Below are positions 22,445 through 35,039 of a stretch of 64,000 nucleotides of DNA, in pieces (within the stretch, counting starts at the first letter, position 1; every line of letters begins with the position of its first letter). The notes beneath the pieces are model-generated. The model saw nothing but the letters and a program-made list of their open reading frames with translations, made no database searches and had not been told where the DNA came from. Source of the DNA: Hofstenia miamia (lineage: Eukaryota; Xenacoelomorpha; Acoela); the NCBI GenBank assembly GCA_004352715.1, contig SCFE01000016.1, positions 912,356-976,355 of the forward strand. Direction: 5' to 3'. The position numbers and the translations under genes were made by a program.

Positions 22445-22489
22445 GTGACCATTAGTGACTAGTCACTAAAATAGTGACTAAATGGTCAC
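22445..22489. repeat. Nested palindromes with TAGTGAC motifs
   Basis: A perfect 18-bp palindrome TTAGTGACTAGTCACTAA (22452-22469) sits inside a wider inverted repeat: GTGACCATT at 22445-22453 and AATGGTCAC at 22481-22489. TAGTGAC recurs to the left (22421-22450). It may be a subterminal transposase-binding region of the hAT relic at 20437-21970, since reading leftwards it begins GGGTGACCA. Confidence 0.5.
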
Positions 22490-22515
22490 CCTTTTTCTGA
22501 GCTAAAATGTAAATA

Positions 22516-22878
22516 TAGTCAAAAAACGGGTGTTGAACGCTTCTGTTCTCGACCAAAAAGTTCGAGCATTTTACGTATCAGAACTCGACCAAATTTCGGC
22601 TCTCGAACAAACCAAAAGAAGCTGAGCCTACCCAAACGCGACTTGCCAGCCAAGAGAACTCAAATGCTAAGGACGTTTCTTCCATAGCGCATTTACGATC
22701 AAAGTTCATTCCAAGCAGACGTGTTCGTTCTCATTTACGTAAATCCAACTTTTTTCATCTTTGCATCGTGTATTAGCCACTAATCATGAGTTCAAAAAAA
22801 ATTGTTTCGGTTTTCGAAAAAATCACTTTTCGAACAGCCTTCTCAAACGGATTCTGTTCGAAAACCGAGGTTTGACTA
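22516..22878. mobile_element. Tc1/mariner (pogo/Tigger-like) MITE, 363 bp
   Basis: Ends TAGTCAAAAAACGGGTGTT and, reverse-complemented, TAGTCAAACCTCGGTTTTC are inverted repeats resembling the CAGTCAAACCTCGGTT ends of Tigger-type elements. A TA lies on each side (22514-22515, 22879-22880). The interior is non-coding with repeated TCTCGAAC/TTCGAAC motifs. Confidence 0.6.
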
Positions 22879-23219
22879 TACATATTTTCCTTCTTAATAT
22901 TTTACCAGCGCCGTCATGTTTTGATTAATTAAATTAAAATTAATAGGTTATTGTTATTATAACTAATAAATAAAATGAGTTACCCGTGACATTTTTTACA
23001 TATTTTTCTGAATAACTTTAGCAAATCAAGTATTTTACTCAAAAAGTTACAAGAACAATTCTTTGGCATTTGCATATTTTTTAAGCTTTACAACTACGTG
23101 AAAGTGAAATGTTATCGTAAATGAAACATTCTAAATAGCGCAGTTGAATAATTAAAAAATTTAAAAACAAAATGCTTCCTTTATATTCGTTTATGACAAA
23201 ATCCCTTACTGACACTTTA

Positions 23220-24082
23220 CAGGCCGATGTTAAAAAATTTGTGCTCGTTAAGAACAAGAAAGATCATTCCAAAGTATGGGACGTGGTTTTTTGGTAAAAG
23301 AACAAGATAAAAATATCATTCGTGGGTTATGTGCTTGCAAAAACTGCGATATGGTGTATTCTTATGGAGTGAAGGGGGTAGATCTCCCTTTGCAAGACAT
23401 GCTGAAAACTAGTAAACCTCTTCTTCGCAAACGACAATGCTGCATTTCGCAAATAAAAGTGTTACAATTGGTGAACCAGGACGTGAAAAGTTGAAACAAG
23501 CTGAATTGAATTTTGTTGTTTAGGGTCATCACTCATTTTTGTCATTAGAGAATGATTAATTAAAGAGCTTTCTCCAATGCTATGCGGATTTGGGAGTCAA
23601 TTAGGTTTGAAGTTTCACTAGGGAGAACACTGTTTGGAAGAATAATTATTGCAAATGAACTATCAAGCCCGTTAGCAAATTTAAATGGAAACTCAAAGAA
23701 GCGATTTGTCAGTCAATTATTGATAAAGCTATTTCACTAATCATTGATTTATGGAGTGATTTTTATCCTCACACTTCATACGTTTGTGTGCATGCTTTTT
23801 GGATGACACGGGATTAGATGGATGCTTGTGTTTCAACCATTTGGGACACAATCTCACACAAGTTAAAACATTTTCGGAGTCACATCCAGCGATTGACGAA
23901 GTTCCTATTACGACAGACCGAGGTTTGTCAATTGTTTAGCTTACTAATTAGTATATTACTTTGTTATATACATGACTACAGAGATTTAGGTTAGCTGGCT
24001 AAGTCATATCGTGGGGTAGGACTAGTGAATGCAAAATCAGATCTGAACTGATAACGCATTGTTTTTTGTAGTAGTATACACA

Positions 24083-24116
<34 letters not shown>

Positions 24117-24269
24117 NNNNNNNNNNNNNNNNNNNNNNNNNNNNNNNNNNNNNNNNNNNNNNNNNNNNNNNNNNNNNNNNNNNNNNNNNNNNNNNNNNNN
24201 NNNNNNNNNNNNNNNNNNNNNNNNNNNNNNNNNNNNNNNNNNNNNNNNNNNNNNNNNNNNNNNNNNNNN

Positions 24270-24304
<35 letters not shown>

Positions 24305-25806
24305 AAAGCATTTTTTTCAATTGCAATACATTGCCGCCAAGCAAAACTGCATATGCAGGAAGCCAAAATAAATGTAAAGCATATCATCATGTCGAGCATT
24401 TGAGAAATGTATTATTGACTAGCTAAAAGTGAGAAAACGTGTTAGTCTATATACTTATCAAATATGATTCATTCAGGTGGGTCAAGCCTTGAGAATAAAT
24501 TTAGGGTAGGACAGAAACAAAGTCACGCCTCACTATTAGCTCTAGCTATGACTACATAAATTTAGGATCCAATACCGTTTCTGCTTTAAAATCTGCTTAG
24601 CGGCTTCATTGTCTGTTTCACCGCCTGCACACCTGTAAATCGGATTCTTGGAAAATTCTAATAGCACAAAACGCTGAGATAAGACAGTATGATGAATGAG
24701 CCAAACCTTTAATTAATTGTTTCACATAACAGCAGAATTCAAGAGCAACTGGCCATAACCCTAAAGACAGACTGCGTCAGTCGTGCATAGAGCCAAATAT
24801 TTCAAAGGCAAAAAGTATTAACAAGAATATAATGGACCATTTCAGCATGAAGAATCAAATATTTGAGCAACTCCAATTTAGTAAAAGACCTACGTCCAAC
24901 TTGGTTGTACCGTGCTATTACAATCTTGTCTTACATTATTTTGGTAGTTGATACATTCAATGCAGTATAAAAGTATTGACAGTAATATATTATATTATTT
25001 GTAAATGAAAATTGAAAACCAAAGACCACATTCATACACTAGGAAAATCAGAGAAGCATATAGCAGTATATTGAAAATAATTTTGTAAAAAACCAGGACT
25101 GAAAGCTTAACGTCGTTTTACTTCCTTTCATGAGTACGGCACTTTTGATATCAGCAAGGTAGCAATTTGCGCATGTAATATATTTAGTTAATAGTGTCGC
25201 AAAATAGTTTGAGTTATCATCATAAGGAGAAAAATCTAAATTAAATAAGTAATTCCATTATAATTAGAAACTTAAGAGCCAACTGTAAAAAACATTGGGC
25301 TACTTGTTATTTAGATCCCCGCTTTAAGGGTTTGGATTCCTCGCCAGTGGATTGATCATTTAAAGACGGCGTTATCTCAGACACTACATCAATTATTGCA
25401 TCAATGATGTATGATGCTGCAATGGCATGTGATGCAGATTCCATTGAACCACAATGCAATCTTAAACGCATTGAAGCTGAAAAATCGAAGGATTTTTTTG
25501 CTGATCTCTAATAATGCTTCTAGCTTCAACCGAACTGGAATTTCTCTGGTCGAATCTCAACATGAACTTGAGGAATATGAGAAAAAAGACTTTCATACTA
25601 ACAATAATTCTGACATTTTGTCATATTGGTCTTTCTTAGAACAGGAGTTCCCTACTCTAGCAAGGCGGCTGTGTTCGTCTCAAACATCCGCAGCCCAATC
25701 AGAAAGAAACAACAGCAGGGCTGGCTGGACTGACAGTATCAGTTAGACGCGTCCGACTGAGCAGTGACACAGTCGGCAGTATCGAATTTGTCAATAGCTG
25801 TGCAAA
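23220..25806 (+). pseudogene. hAT-type transposase relic split by microsatellite/gap
   Basis: N-terminal part (23260-23480) with a BED-finger-like segment containing LCACKNC. The middle part (about 23690-23940) reads ISLIIDLWSDFYPHTSYVCV, matching the hAT catalytic-domain start. After (AT)n and a gap, a C-terminal part has YLDPRFKGLDSS (about 25305-25340). The dimerisation region is DILSYWSFLEQEFPTLARRL (25609-25668) and SAAQSERNNSRAG (25689-25727), the hAT SAPSERVFSxAG signature. Frequent stops and frame changes show long decay. Confidence 0.6.
24086..24298. repeat. (AT)n microsatellite with 153-N gap
   Basis: AT dinucleotides on both sides of a run of N (24117-24269), so the gap is probably unresolved microsatellite. 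Open frames through it are meaningless. Confidence 0.85.
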
Positions 25807-26503
25807 AAATAATACATATTAATGCTTTTTTTGAATTTTACTAGTAGTCATTATTATTTGCCATTATTATATGTATAAGCAAGTGCAAATGTTTTTAAAA
25901 AATAAAAAACCTAAATGCTTCTGACATAAAGTAATGGATATACATGAAGGTAAGCGAATATAGAATTACTTGGAAGCCCTACTATTAATAAGATCATGTT
26001 TACATGCTTTGACTAATCCAGTTTTTAGTTTTCAATACCACCAATGTAGAATAGAGAAATGAATCATTATCATGAAAATCTACTTTAGATTGAACTTATC
26101 CATAACCCACTTTCTCCGGTAAATTGGCATCCAAAGTTTATTTGTAAAATTAACTAAATTTCATTTTTTAAATATGGGCTAAAGATTAGTAATTGATGGA
26201 CTGGACCTACAAAATGGATTGGATTGGAAACTTTTTCAATGTACTCAGGCCATTTCCATCTCTGATATCAACGGTAGTTAACGCCACTATAAATTGAATA
26301 TCAGTAATTTGGTTTCTCGACTTTAGGTGTAAATTTATATGGAATGACCCTGTTGATCGGATGTATAATTTCCGAGATTTTAGGGGAGCAATCGGAACCC
26401 ATGAATAACTGCTACGAAAAAGCCCAGGTAAAATAGGATAAGGTAAGGGACGAAAAATTTTATTAATATTAAAAATCATGAATTCTTTTCATGTAATATT
26501 CAC
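25807..26503. other. Intronic sequence, nothing recognised
   Basis: AT-rich sequence between the hAT relic and a host exon. A 90-codon minus-strand open stretch (26207-26479) shows no motif I recognise. Confidence 0.4.
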
Positions 26504-26582
26504 ATGGATTCTAGCGCATTGAAAGTAGTTATAAACAGATCTTGAACAACACGGTTTTGCATATTGCGATGGAACAAATTAA
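26504..26582 (-). CDS. Host gene internal exon
   Basis: A 79-bp exon with acceptor TTGCAAAACAG and donor GTGAAT. It encodes NLFHRNMQNRVVQDLFITTF and then NALES, plus 2 bases shared with each neighbour. The phase matches the exon at 29368-29460 upstream (T carried over) and the exon at 17632-17788 downstream (AT carried over). Taken alone it is weak; the phase agreement supports it. Confidence 0.5.
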
Positions 26583-26837
26583 CTGTTTTGCAATACTTTT
26601 CCATATACAGCAACAAAAAATTTCCTATTAAATAAAAGGCTTGCGACTAAATTTTATGTTTGCATTCATACCGATTATTCCTGTATTAATGCGATTAAAA
26701 GGCAGGACTTACCACAGCGGGCCAACGCGGACTTCCTCGGTGTTCGATAAAAACTATGTTATTTCTTCCCCACACTAAATACAGACAAACAACATATAAT
26801 ACACTAGTTGATTGACATGTACATAGTAATTACTAGG

Positions 26838-28355
26838 CATGGGCGTCCGTAGAAAAAAACTGTAGGGGAGGGGGGGGGCAAAACTTCAAAGATGGGTGAG
26901 TAAAAAACAGAGTTTACTCCGAGGAAAATTTACAACTGAAAATATATATTTGCTTGAATTACACGGAACAAACTTGTTGGGTAGTCATATGTAAGTTATT
27001 TGCCAAGATTTTGAATTGGAAACTCAGTTGCCAATGTTGTTAGCAGTGCTTCCATTTTAAAGTAAAATACTGTAAACTAAGTTTGTTATATATATATATA
27101 TATATATACCCTTGTTATGTGAAAGCAGATAGAGCGCAGAGTACAAAAGTATTTACATTTTTACTGAGAACATTTGCGGTATCTATGAACAACAGTGGAG
27201 GGAGACCAAGAAGAATCAAAGAGTACTCGTCAAACAGCACATCAGCTGAGGTGTGCCGCAGGATCCACAGTCTTCCTTATCTGTCTCAAGATAATTGCAA
27301 AATACTCAGCAATGTTGGAGCCAGTGACACAAAGGCTACAGGCAGTCGATATGGATATAATGGGAGTTCGAGATCACATTAAACTTTTAATAAATGTTTT
27401 CAAAGATCACCGGGAAGGAGCAGACCGTGTATCCTGAGAAGATGTCATTACTGATGTCAGAAATTCGGGAGACAAACTTGGCATAGAATTGACTATAGCT
27501 CGACGATGCTCACATCACGTCCAAAGGCTGAATGTAGGTGGCTCCATCGACTAGTATTATCTACATCCTGTACATGAATTCATTGAATCAGTCTCTGCAC
27601 TGGTGACAGCAATGCACCACATTTTAATACTACACACACATACTACATCCAAGACAAATTTAGCAAGTAGAAAGAGGTGAATTTGAGAACATTGTTTCAT
27701 TTATCAAAGAAATGTACGGAATAGACAATCTTGTTGAAGAAGCATTGACCTGGCATGAAGTGTAGAAACATAAGGGTTCCACAAGAGAATGCAACTCTCT
27801 CACTCAGAGTCTAGTGTGGGATGATTGATTTGGTGAAGTAGACTACTTTGTTCCCTGCTGTACAAAAAGTCATCACAATTGCACTGACTCTGCCAGCAAC
27901 ATCATGCACAGTGGAGAGATCTTTCAGCACAATGCGCAGGGTTAAGACATGGCTAAGATCCAAATGAGTGATGAACGTTTGTCCAGCCTGTGTGTCCTCG
28001 GTGTTCACCGTAAAAAAGTGAACGACCAGAAAAAAGCGATCATAAACAAAGTTATTGATAAGTTTGATGGAGATCCCCGAAAACTGCAATTCCTATTCCA
28101 ACACTAGCAACATACCGTAGTGTATAATAGTTTTCACGTTGATTGAAGAAGATATCTGTATGTGAATTTGTATTTCCACATTTTGTATGTTACCTTATTC
28201 TAGATTTAATATACAGTTGAGAAATACTCAGTTTATATTAAGTTTGCATTTTTTTCCTTTTCATACAGCTTTCTTGTATATATTCACTATTTTTCCAAAA
28301 TTCCAGAGGAGAGGGGGCAAGTACCCCAACCTCCCCCCCCCCGCGGACTCCCATG
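26838..28355 (+). mobile_element. hAT element with TIRs and perfect 8-bp TSD (1518 bp)
   Basis: Inverted ends CATGGGCGTCCG (26838-26849) and, on the other strand, CATGGGAGTCCG (28344-28355) are continued by G-rich/C-rich runs. TTACTAGG occurs at 26830-26837 and again at 28356-28363, a perfect 8-bp duplication typical of hAT. It is shorter than an autonomous element: only the C-terminal part of a transposase is inside, so it is an internally deleted copy. Confidence 0.85.
27183..28107 (+). pseudogene. hAT transposase C-terminal part (ZMYM1-like group)
   Basis: Begins within the catalytic domain (LEPVTQRLQAVDMDIMGVRD, 27318-27377), then ARRCSHHVQRLNVGG (about 27493). The hAT dimerisation region is LPATSCTVERSFSTMRRVKT (about 27885-27944), followed by a TGA. 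The continuation MSDERLSSLCVLGVHRKKV is in another frame (about 27965-28021). One or more frameshifts and stops plus a missing N-terminal half make it inactive. (AT)n lies just upstream at 27087-27108. Confidence 0.75.
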
Positions 28356-28363
28356 TTACTAGG

Positions 28364-29367
28364 GCTGTCATGAGTCAGTAAAGGCAAAGTTCCGAAAACA
28401 ATTCCTTTTTATATAGGAACTCCGAAAAATGTCATATAATTGATATAGCCATACAATACTTAATATTTTTTGGTCAAAATTCGTCGTAAGATCAAAGTAA
28501 AAATACAGGAAAATCTATTAAAACTAGAAACATTATTTCAATGATATGTAAATCCAATAGGATCTTGGCCGATTTTGCACACATAACCAGTGTTGGAACC
28601 GTGCCTTAATTTTTAGGGACGAAAAGACGCAGTAAGGCACGGGCACGGCACGTAACGAAAATCTACTTTTTGTAGTTGAATATAAAAGTCATCTTAGATT
28701 AAACCTGTATGGTTTTGGCGGTAAATTGTTTCAATAGTTTAACAAATTGTTTAAGAAACAAAATTTTCGTTGACTTTAATATGCAAATTAATAGATTTAG
28801 AAAATCAAAATAAATATTTTTTCAGATTTCACAATAATACTAATAGTTTTTGCCAATTTTGATAAAAATAGAAATGATGCAGTGGGACTAATTAGATTAA
28901 GAGACCGGAACTTTTCATGAGACTAAAACCAAAGCAATTAAATGGAACTGGGACAAATAAAATTGTGGTCCCATAGAACCTTAACCCAAGCAATTTTTAC
29001 GGATTTATATTTAATAAAAGCTGGCCTTTAGCAATTCATAGGAAACAATTAAAAATTATTTTTCATTAATAGGCTTTTAAAAAGCATTAAAAGCACTGGA
29101 CTACTTAAGTCATTGATTGAGTAGAAGTACCAATATTCACCTCGGAGGAAAAAACAGCAAATTTAGCCACGAAATATGAACACTATTATAGGCATGGGGC
29201 TTTTAATTTTCATGTTGGAATGTGAATTAAAAAAAATTAAATCAAATATATAATCTGAATCGCAACTATTTGAGGTGATATTAAAGAGTTTACATTTAAT
29301 ACAAACAATTCCTATTGAGAACATGCAAAATTAATCAATTAATCTAAATAAAATATGGCGTACTCAC
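28364..29367. other. Intronic AT-rich sequence
   Basis: No gene recognised. CAGTGTTGGAACCGTGCC at 28590-28607 looks like a lone hAT-type terminal sequence next to GGCACG repeats, but no partner end was found. Confidence 0.35.
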
Positions 29368-29460
29368 AATTTTCAGAAATTGAAGAAAAATCCACACATG
29401 TTCCCAAATTATAAGCCTCATCGTCAGACGGATAATTGAGTGCTCGTTCATAATCGATAT
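29368..29460 (-). CDS. Host gene internal exon
   Basis: A 93-bp exon with acceptor ACCTTTAG and strong donor GTGAGT (revcomp 29362-29367). It encodes IDYERALNYPSDDEAYNLGT and then CVDFSSISEN, with no stop. It receives one base (G) from the exon at 39644-39742, giving an Asp codon, and passes one base on. Its composition is clearly more protein-like than its surroundings. Confidence 0.6.
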
Positions 29461-31019
29461 CTAAAGGTCTTCCAAGTTAATTAATGTGTAATGTAATGTT
29501 TGGCTAATTCGGTGACAATTAAAACGGAATGAACAATCATTCAAAAAGTTTGTAATGATCGTGGCGAAATAGATGCTTGCATAAGACGAGTGTAATCGAA
29601 GCTAACCTCTCAAGTGTCTTGGGAGCTCACAAATGTAATATTTAAATACTTTTTATCTAGCAACACATAATTTTATGAAACATTTCTGAACAAGAGAGCC
29701 CCCAATTGTGTAAAAAGGTCAAGATATTAAGAAACCAACAGCAAAGTAACAAATGCTACATGCAAAAGCATAAACGGCACTCCTGGTTTACAATATGTTT
29801 CCCGTTATTGAAAATTGCGTTAAGTATTTATGTAATTTGAAATTAGATTTTGTATATCATATTCAATATATTTTTTCTTAAAATATGTAAAGCAAAACTA
29901 CGGTTTTAAAGGCTTATCCGCCCAACTTTATGTCTAATAATGCTCATTAGCCGACCTAAAATATTTTTGAAAAAATCAGTGAATTTGTGCGCAAAAACTA
30001 AAACAAATGAACATGTTATAACAATCATCAATCAGAAAATTCACAATTAATTCTTTTCACAGCATTCATATTTTATATAGACAAAATTTTGAGGCCAGTA
30101 TAACAAGAAAAAATCCACACGCTGCAAAACAGCGGGTATAAAAATAATGAGGTTTCTCATATGGAAATGAATAATAGGTACAATTTAAATGAATTTGAGT
30201 AAAAAACATTGGTAGATTATCTCAAGAAAGATAAAAACTGCCTAATGTATTTCAAAATTGGAATCTGCAAAATAATAATGATTTCAAGGGAAAGTGTCGC
30301 CTAAAAACGTAAATAGTACGTTGTTGCCCACAACGGCTAAAGTCTCAAAATTTGTCGCAACCGATTGTTAGATGTTGTTTGTGTAAATGCTGCTACTTCT
30401 ACACATTGTTGCTTTTCAGGTCTTGCTGAAAAAATGAATTCTCCTTCGTTTGAGTAGCACATAAGTTATTCAATGTCAAATTTCGACAGGCAAATTGCAT
30501 CATTTTATTTACCGATGGTCAGTAATTAATAGCAATTTTAGAATGGGTAAAAATTGAATTAGATTCCATCAATAAAGCGTTTGATTAGGAATGCAATGTG
30601 ACACATGACAGCTTAATTTTGGAACAACCATGAAATTATATGAAAGACCAACATACTTTATTATAATCATTGCAGTTGTGTCTAAGATTTGATGAGAAGA
30701 CCTTTAATTTACAGGTACTTGTAAGATTTATATACCATACATATCCCTGTCTAATATCAAATGAAACCCAAGACTAATACAACTCGAGAAAATTGTTACA
30801 AAATTTTAAGAAAAAAGTAAAATTATCTCTGTCTACACAATATAAATAACTTATAATTTTAAATCAAACATGTCTTGCTAATGTAATCGATTGTGACAGT
30901 ATGTCAACTTCGATCTTTGGGCACGAAATTGAAAGTAACATTGGAGGTTTGTTAATTATTATATACTTTAGTTAATGGTAATTAAAGTGAATGTATTAAC
31001 TTCTAGAAGGTATTAACTT
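29461..31019. other. Intronic AT-rich sequence, nothing recognised
   Basis: No supported gene, repeat or transposon end in this stretch. Confidence 0.4.
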
Positions 31020-31247
31020 CTAACCTTTAAGTTTTTCAATTTTTTTAGACTTAGCGGACATATTTACAAGGGAAGTGTATAAATTGTGTAGCTGATCATG
31101 TTTTTCTGCTCTAGCACCAAAATATTTCAAAGAAATACAATCTACGTTATTGAGACGAAGCAGTGATTTAAATAAATCGTTCAGTTCCTTATTCCCATTA
31201 GCCATTCGCCGAAAAAACTGTTCTTCAGAGCTTTCATTATGCATGGA
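31020..31247 (-). CDS. Short ORF of unknown significance
   Basis: About 75 codons from ATG (MHNESSEEQFFRRMANGNKE...) to TAG, Lys/Glu/Leu-rich and predicted helical. It has no recognisable domain, and its boundaries do not fit as a phase-consistent exon of the host gene. It could be a chance ORF, a relic, or an exon of something else. Confidence 0.2.
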   Translation of the reverse strand, partial: SMHNESSEEQFFRRMANGNKELNDLFKSLLRLNNVDCISLKYFGARAEKHDQLHNLYTSLVNMSAKSKKIEKLKG

Positions 31248-31559
31248 ATCACACAATTAGAAGACTAAAAAATTTACAATGCATTAAAAACATTGGCAAT
31301 ATTGAAATATATATAAAGCAATGAAAACATAAAAATACTGTGTAAACATAATTGTGACACGAGAAACATAAATTCGCAGAAATCTCCTAAAAAGCTTAAG
31401 GCCAGACGAAAACGGAGTGCATTTTAATCTCTCTGGTAACGATTTACACACGTGCACAAAAACTATATCTATTTTTTAGCATTCATTGTGTAATTCATAA
31501 AACCTTGAAAGTTAGGAACGACGTCTGAATGTTTGAAAAATTTCAGAATTTTACTTATT

Positions 31560-32040
31560 GTAACAAAGCCAGTCATTTACTGTGTTTATATCCTGCCGAA
31601 GTGTATTACTAAGGCATACTTATCAGAGGTTTTCTTAATGTTAGAATCATTTAGAAAAAACGTCGATGAATTTAAACAACTTGATTAATCATTTTTTTAT
31701 AAGGAACAACAATAGTAAAATAGACAATTGTGGTACACCACACGACATCTTTTTACTTTTATGAAGATTCTAATATCACAAATACGTATTGATTTACTTA
31801 AATAGTTATAAAAATATCACATATCTGACCCCTGCGCCATACTTGTACAAATTCAGTACTACGATTTACTATAAATGGTGTCAATGGCTTTTCTTAGATC
31901 AATAAATATACACGTATTGTGTTTTTCTATTTTTTTCAATAACGTGTTCCAATGTTAATGTTGTATAATGGTTAAGGCTAAATCCGAATTAATTTGCATT
32001 AATTATATTTAGTTACATAATTGAAAACTCATATATATAT
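31560..32040 (-). pseudogene. Non-LTR reverse transcriptase relic
   Basis: Minus-strand fragments follow RT order. INSDLALTIIQH precedes HNTCIFIDLRKAIDTIYSKS (motif A, about 31868-31930), then CGVPQLSILLLFLIKK (the GVPQG box, about 31697-31744), then INTVNDWLCYNK (about 31556). There are many stops and frame changes. It is an old copy of a Jockey/CR1-like element. Confidence 0.55.
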
Positions 32041-32929
32041 ACAACTCTTTAAAAAAAAATCTTGATGAATACAAGTATAAAATTCGCAAACAATAAAATG
32101 TAGTCTTCTGCCAATTGTCGTCCTATATTTAGTCATGTGAATTTCTTAGTGTGTACATAAAACTCCATTTTTAAATTTTGCAAAAGCAAAATTATTTCAG
32201 TCATGGATGCAATGACTATTGTCTTATTGAAAATTCGTTTGCGGATACGAAAGCTTGGGCTATCGTTTTCTGTCACTAGGGGAAAATATAAATTAAATTT
32301 TTAACAATATCACTATAACCGCTTGATGAATTGTGTATTTCGCACTTTGAAATTTCCGTGATAACAATATCTTTAGAATGAGTGTCTATGATATATGTTG
32401 CGAAGGGAATACCTTTTACAAAGTATGGTTCATTGAAAATGAAATATTTATTGAATTAATTAGCAGTACACCCTATCATTACGAGGTGAGCATTACCTTT
32501 TATTGTTATTACCATTCATTTGATTAAAGAGAGAGTAAAACTGTATAAATATTCTTACTTTTGAAATAGGCATATTTCCAAACCTGCAATATTTTTGTAT
32601 AACTTTTAGTACTTTTATATATTATGTATAGCAAGTTTATAAAAACTATATAATTTGAGTTAGCTATTGTTGTTCTATATCCTTCAAATTGATCAGCCGT
32701 AACCCGAATAGTATGAAGACAGTTTAGGCAGATTTGAGGGCAGAATATTCGTAGAGCTCTAGTTTGCTTAATCTTTGAGAATTTTTGCATAAATGTATAA
32801 TATGAGAAATAAGATCAGTAAATATATCATCTAATAATCCAAAAGAACTATTTGTTCCATTTCAAACATTCCATTGAAACATACAATCTCTTATACCAGT
32901 TGTAGTAACTGCTATTACAGCGAGATGCC
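32041..32929. other. Intronic AT-rich sequence, nothing recognised
   Basis: An 88-codon minus-strand open stretch (32524-32790) has no recognisable motif. Nothing else is supported. Confidence 0.35.
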
Positions 32930-33960
32930 TTGATAGAACTGCGATGAAGTACCTAATTGCGATGATTAGGGATGTTGATGACGTTAAACAGTTTGGCTAC
33001 AAAAGGGGATGTCGACTGTTGATGCGTTACTTTGCTTGAATCAACAAATACCTTAAAACCTTGATAGCAGTAAATGTATTATTAGACGTTTGTTGGTCGA
33101 TTCTTCTTCAGCCGTCAATACTATTTTACAAAACGTTTTTTTTAAATAATATTAGTGAAGTTGCAGTTGGGAATTACAAATGGATTACAAAGTGGTTAGT
33201 TATATGAATGGGTTTAAGCAATATGTGAAAAACGGCAAAATTCGATCAGAATATACCAATTTCGGGGTAGGAATACCACAGGGTGTGCGCATGAGTGGCC
33301 CACTTCTTACATATAGCACTAATTCTACGAAGGCCATATATTGTGATTTGGATAAATACTCAGATAATACTAAAATTTTGAGATTTTTAATGTCGGAAAA
33401 TGCGAATTAATTTTTAAAGGAAGATGTTCAAATGAGTGTTTGTATGAGAGTGTTGGTGAAGCTATTACCATCAAGAATAAAAGCATAAGAAAGGTAAGCA
33501 ATTCAAAATACTTGGATTTCATTTTAATGATCATTTAAAATGGGACGAGCAGGTTAATGTAATGATTAAAAAGATTAATTATTCGATAAAGAATATTTAT
33601 TATTGGCTAAGACAAGTTATTCTATTTAAATCTTTTCGCAATAGTTTTTGGGTTGTTTAAGTGAAAAACAGAAAACCAAATTGCGAAAACCTCTTACATA
33701 TTTACATAAAGTTTCACCCTGTCTACTTTTCGATCTCACTCAGCATTTCAGAACAACTCGCTTTCAAAATTATCTTAGAAATGGTGACTTACCAAAATAT
33801 ATAAAAAAGGATACCTTCTAACACTACTAGCGATGTACAGCATTGTGAATTTCTGTGCTTATTTTTATTTTAGTTTTTTCCTTTTTACATTTGTGTTATT
33901 TTTGTATATAAATGTACAGGAAATAAAGCGACTTATTATTTATTTATTAAAAATTAGCAA
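32930..33960 (+). pseudogene. Non-LTR retrotransposon relic (RT to 3' tail)
   Basis: Plus-strand fragments in RT order: TVDALLCLNQQI (about 33017), RRLLVDSSSAVNTILQNVFF (motif A, about 33084-33143), SYMNGFKQYVKNGKIRSEYT (33201-33260), GIPQGVRMSGPLLT (33270-33311), YSDNTKIL in place of YADDTxxL, and KWDEQVNVMIKKINYSIKNI (about 33539-33598). It ends with AATAAAGCG and a (TTAT)n tail around 33923-33950. Multiple frameshifts; RT catalytic box lost. Confidence 0.6.
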
Positions 33961-35032
33961 TGATGTGGTTGTAATGAACCTCGATATAATTAAGCTTTGG
34001 CAATGGCTTGCAAATATAAAAAAAATTGATGATGTTGAAGATAGGTATCAGTATTTATGTCACCAATTATTGAGTTGGAATTTCCCGATTAGTCAAAATG
34101 GATAGTGTTTTGCATTCCTGAGTATGTCTTACGGTTGAGAAAAATAAATACGAACAATTTAAATACTCGTCTTTCAATAAAAAGAACATTTATAAGAACT
34201 GGTTTAATAATCTCTTTTTGATAAATACAATCCAACAACACCTCCTCTATAGCATTAGGAATAATCACTAAGAGATCTTGCATTTATATGAGTAATTCTA
34301 ACGTTAATTTTAAACTATGTCTAGTTTTTTACCATTATATTTATTCAAAATATTTTGGAATAACGATTTAAAAAAATTGGGGATACAATTTAAAGTCTTC
34401 AAGCGTGTTTGTCCGCCTTCTATCTGTTCTTCAAACTCCATATTCTCTTCACATTTTTCTAAGCTCTGTTAATACCGTATAAGACTAGGGCAATCGTTAT
34501 TGATAAACACATACCAAGTATCCTTTTGTCATTATAACTTGTGTTCCTTATCTCTTGAAAAGCTTTGTTGATAGTATGACATGTTCCACTCCTTAGTTTA
34601 ATTAATGGATGACATACATGCTGAAATATCTTCAAATTAAAACGTGACAAATTTGCTGACAGTCTCATTTACTAAGCTTTAAAATTTCATTGTGGTTCCA
34701 GCAATCTTGATGTCGTTTTTCTATGCTACGATAAACTTTCAAACCATAATCTATTTTCCCTTCCCTATCTTAATAAATGTATCTTCGCGGCTTAAGTGCC
34801 CACAAAGGAATTCCCCATTTTGGTAGGTTGGACCTTTTTTCATTATTGTAAATCTCGAATTTACCAAATTAATCTCACATCTTCCAATATTATTAATTGG
34901 TACCAATATATTTCAAGAACGCTTTAATCAATAAAAGAACAGAAGAAAATTTCGCCTATAAAGAAAAATACATCATAAATGTAAAATACTACTTGGGTTT
35001 TACAATCGCTCTAATTTATATATTCTACAATC
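33961..35032. other. Unassigned AT-rich sequence
   Basis: Several short open stretches on both strands (for example 33962-34105 plus, 34459-34668 minus) with no motif I can defend. Possibly more eroded retroelement. Confidence 0.3.
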
Positions 35033-35039
35033 TATATCA

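Noticed and set aside
27087-27108. YIYIYI-type peptides at several places
   Set aside because: Translation of (AT)n microsatellites.
28590-28607. hAT-like terminal sequence CAGTGTTGGAACCGTGCC
   Set aside because: No matching opposite end or 8-bp duplication was found.
33961-34900. Possible further non-LTR RT on either strand
   Set aside because: Only vague resemblance, no catalytic or GVPQG box; not enough to call.
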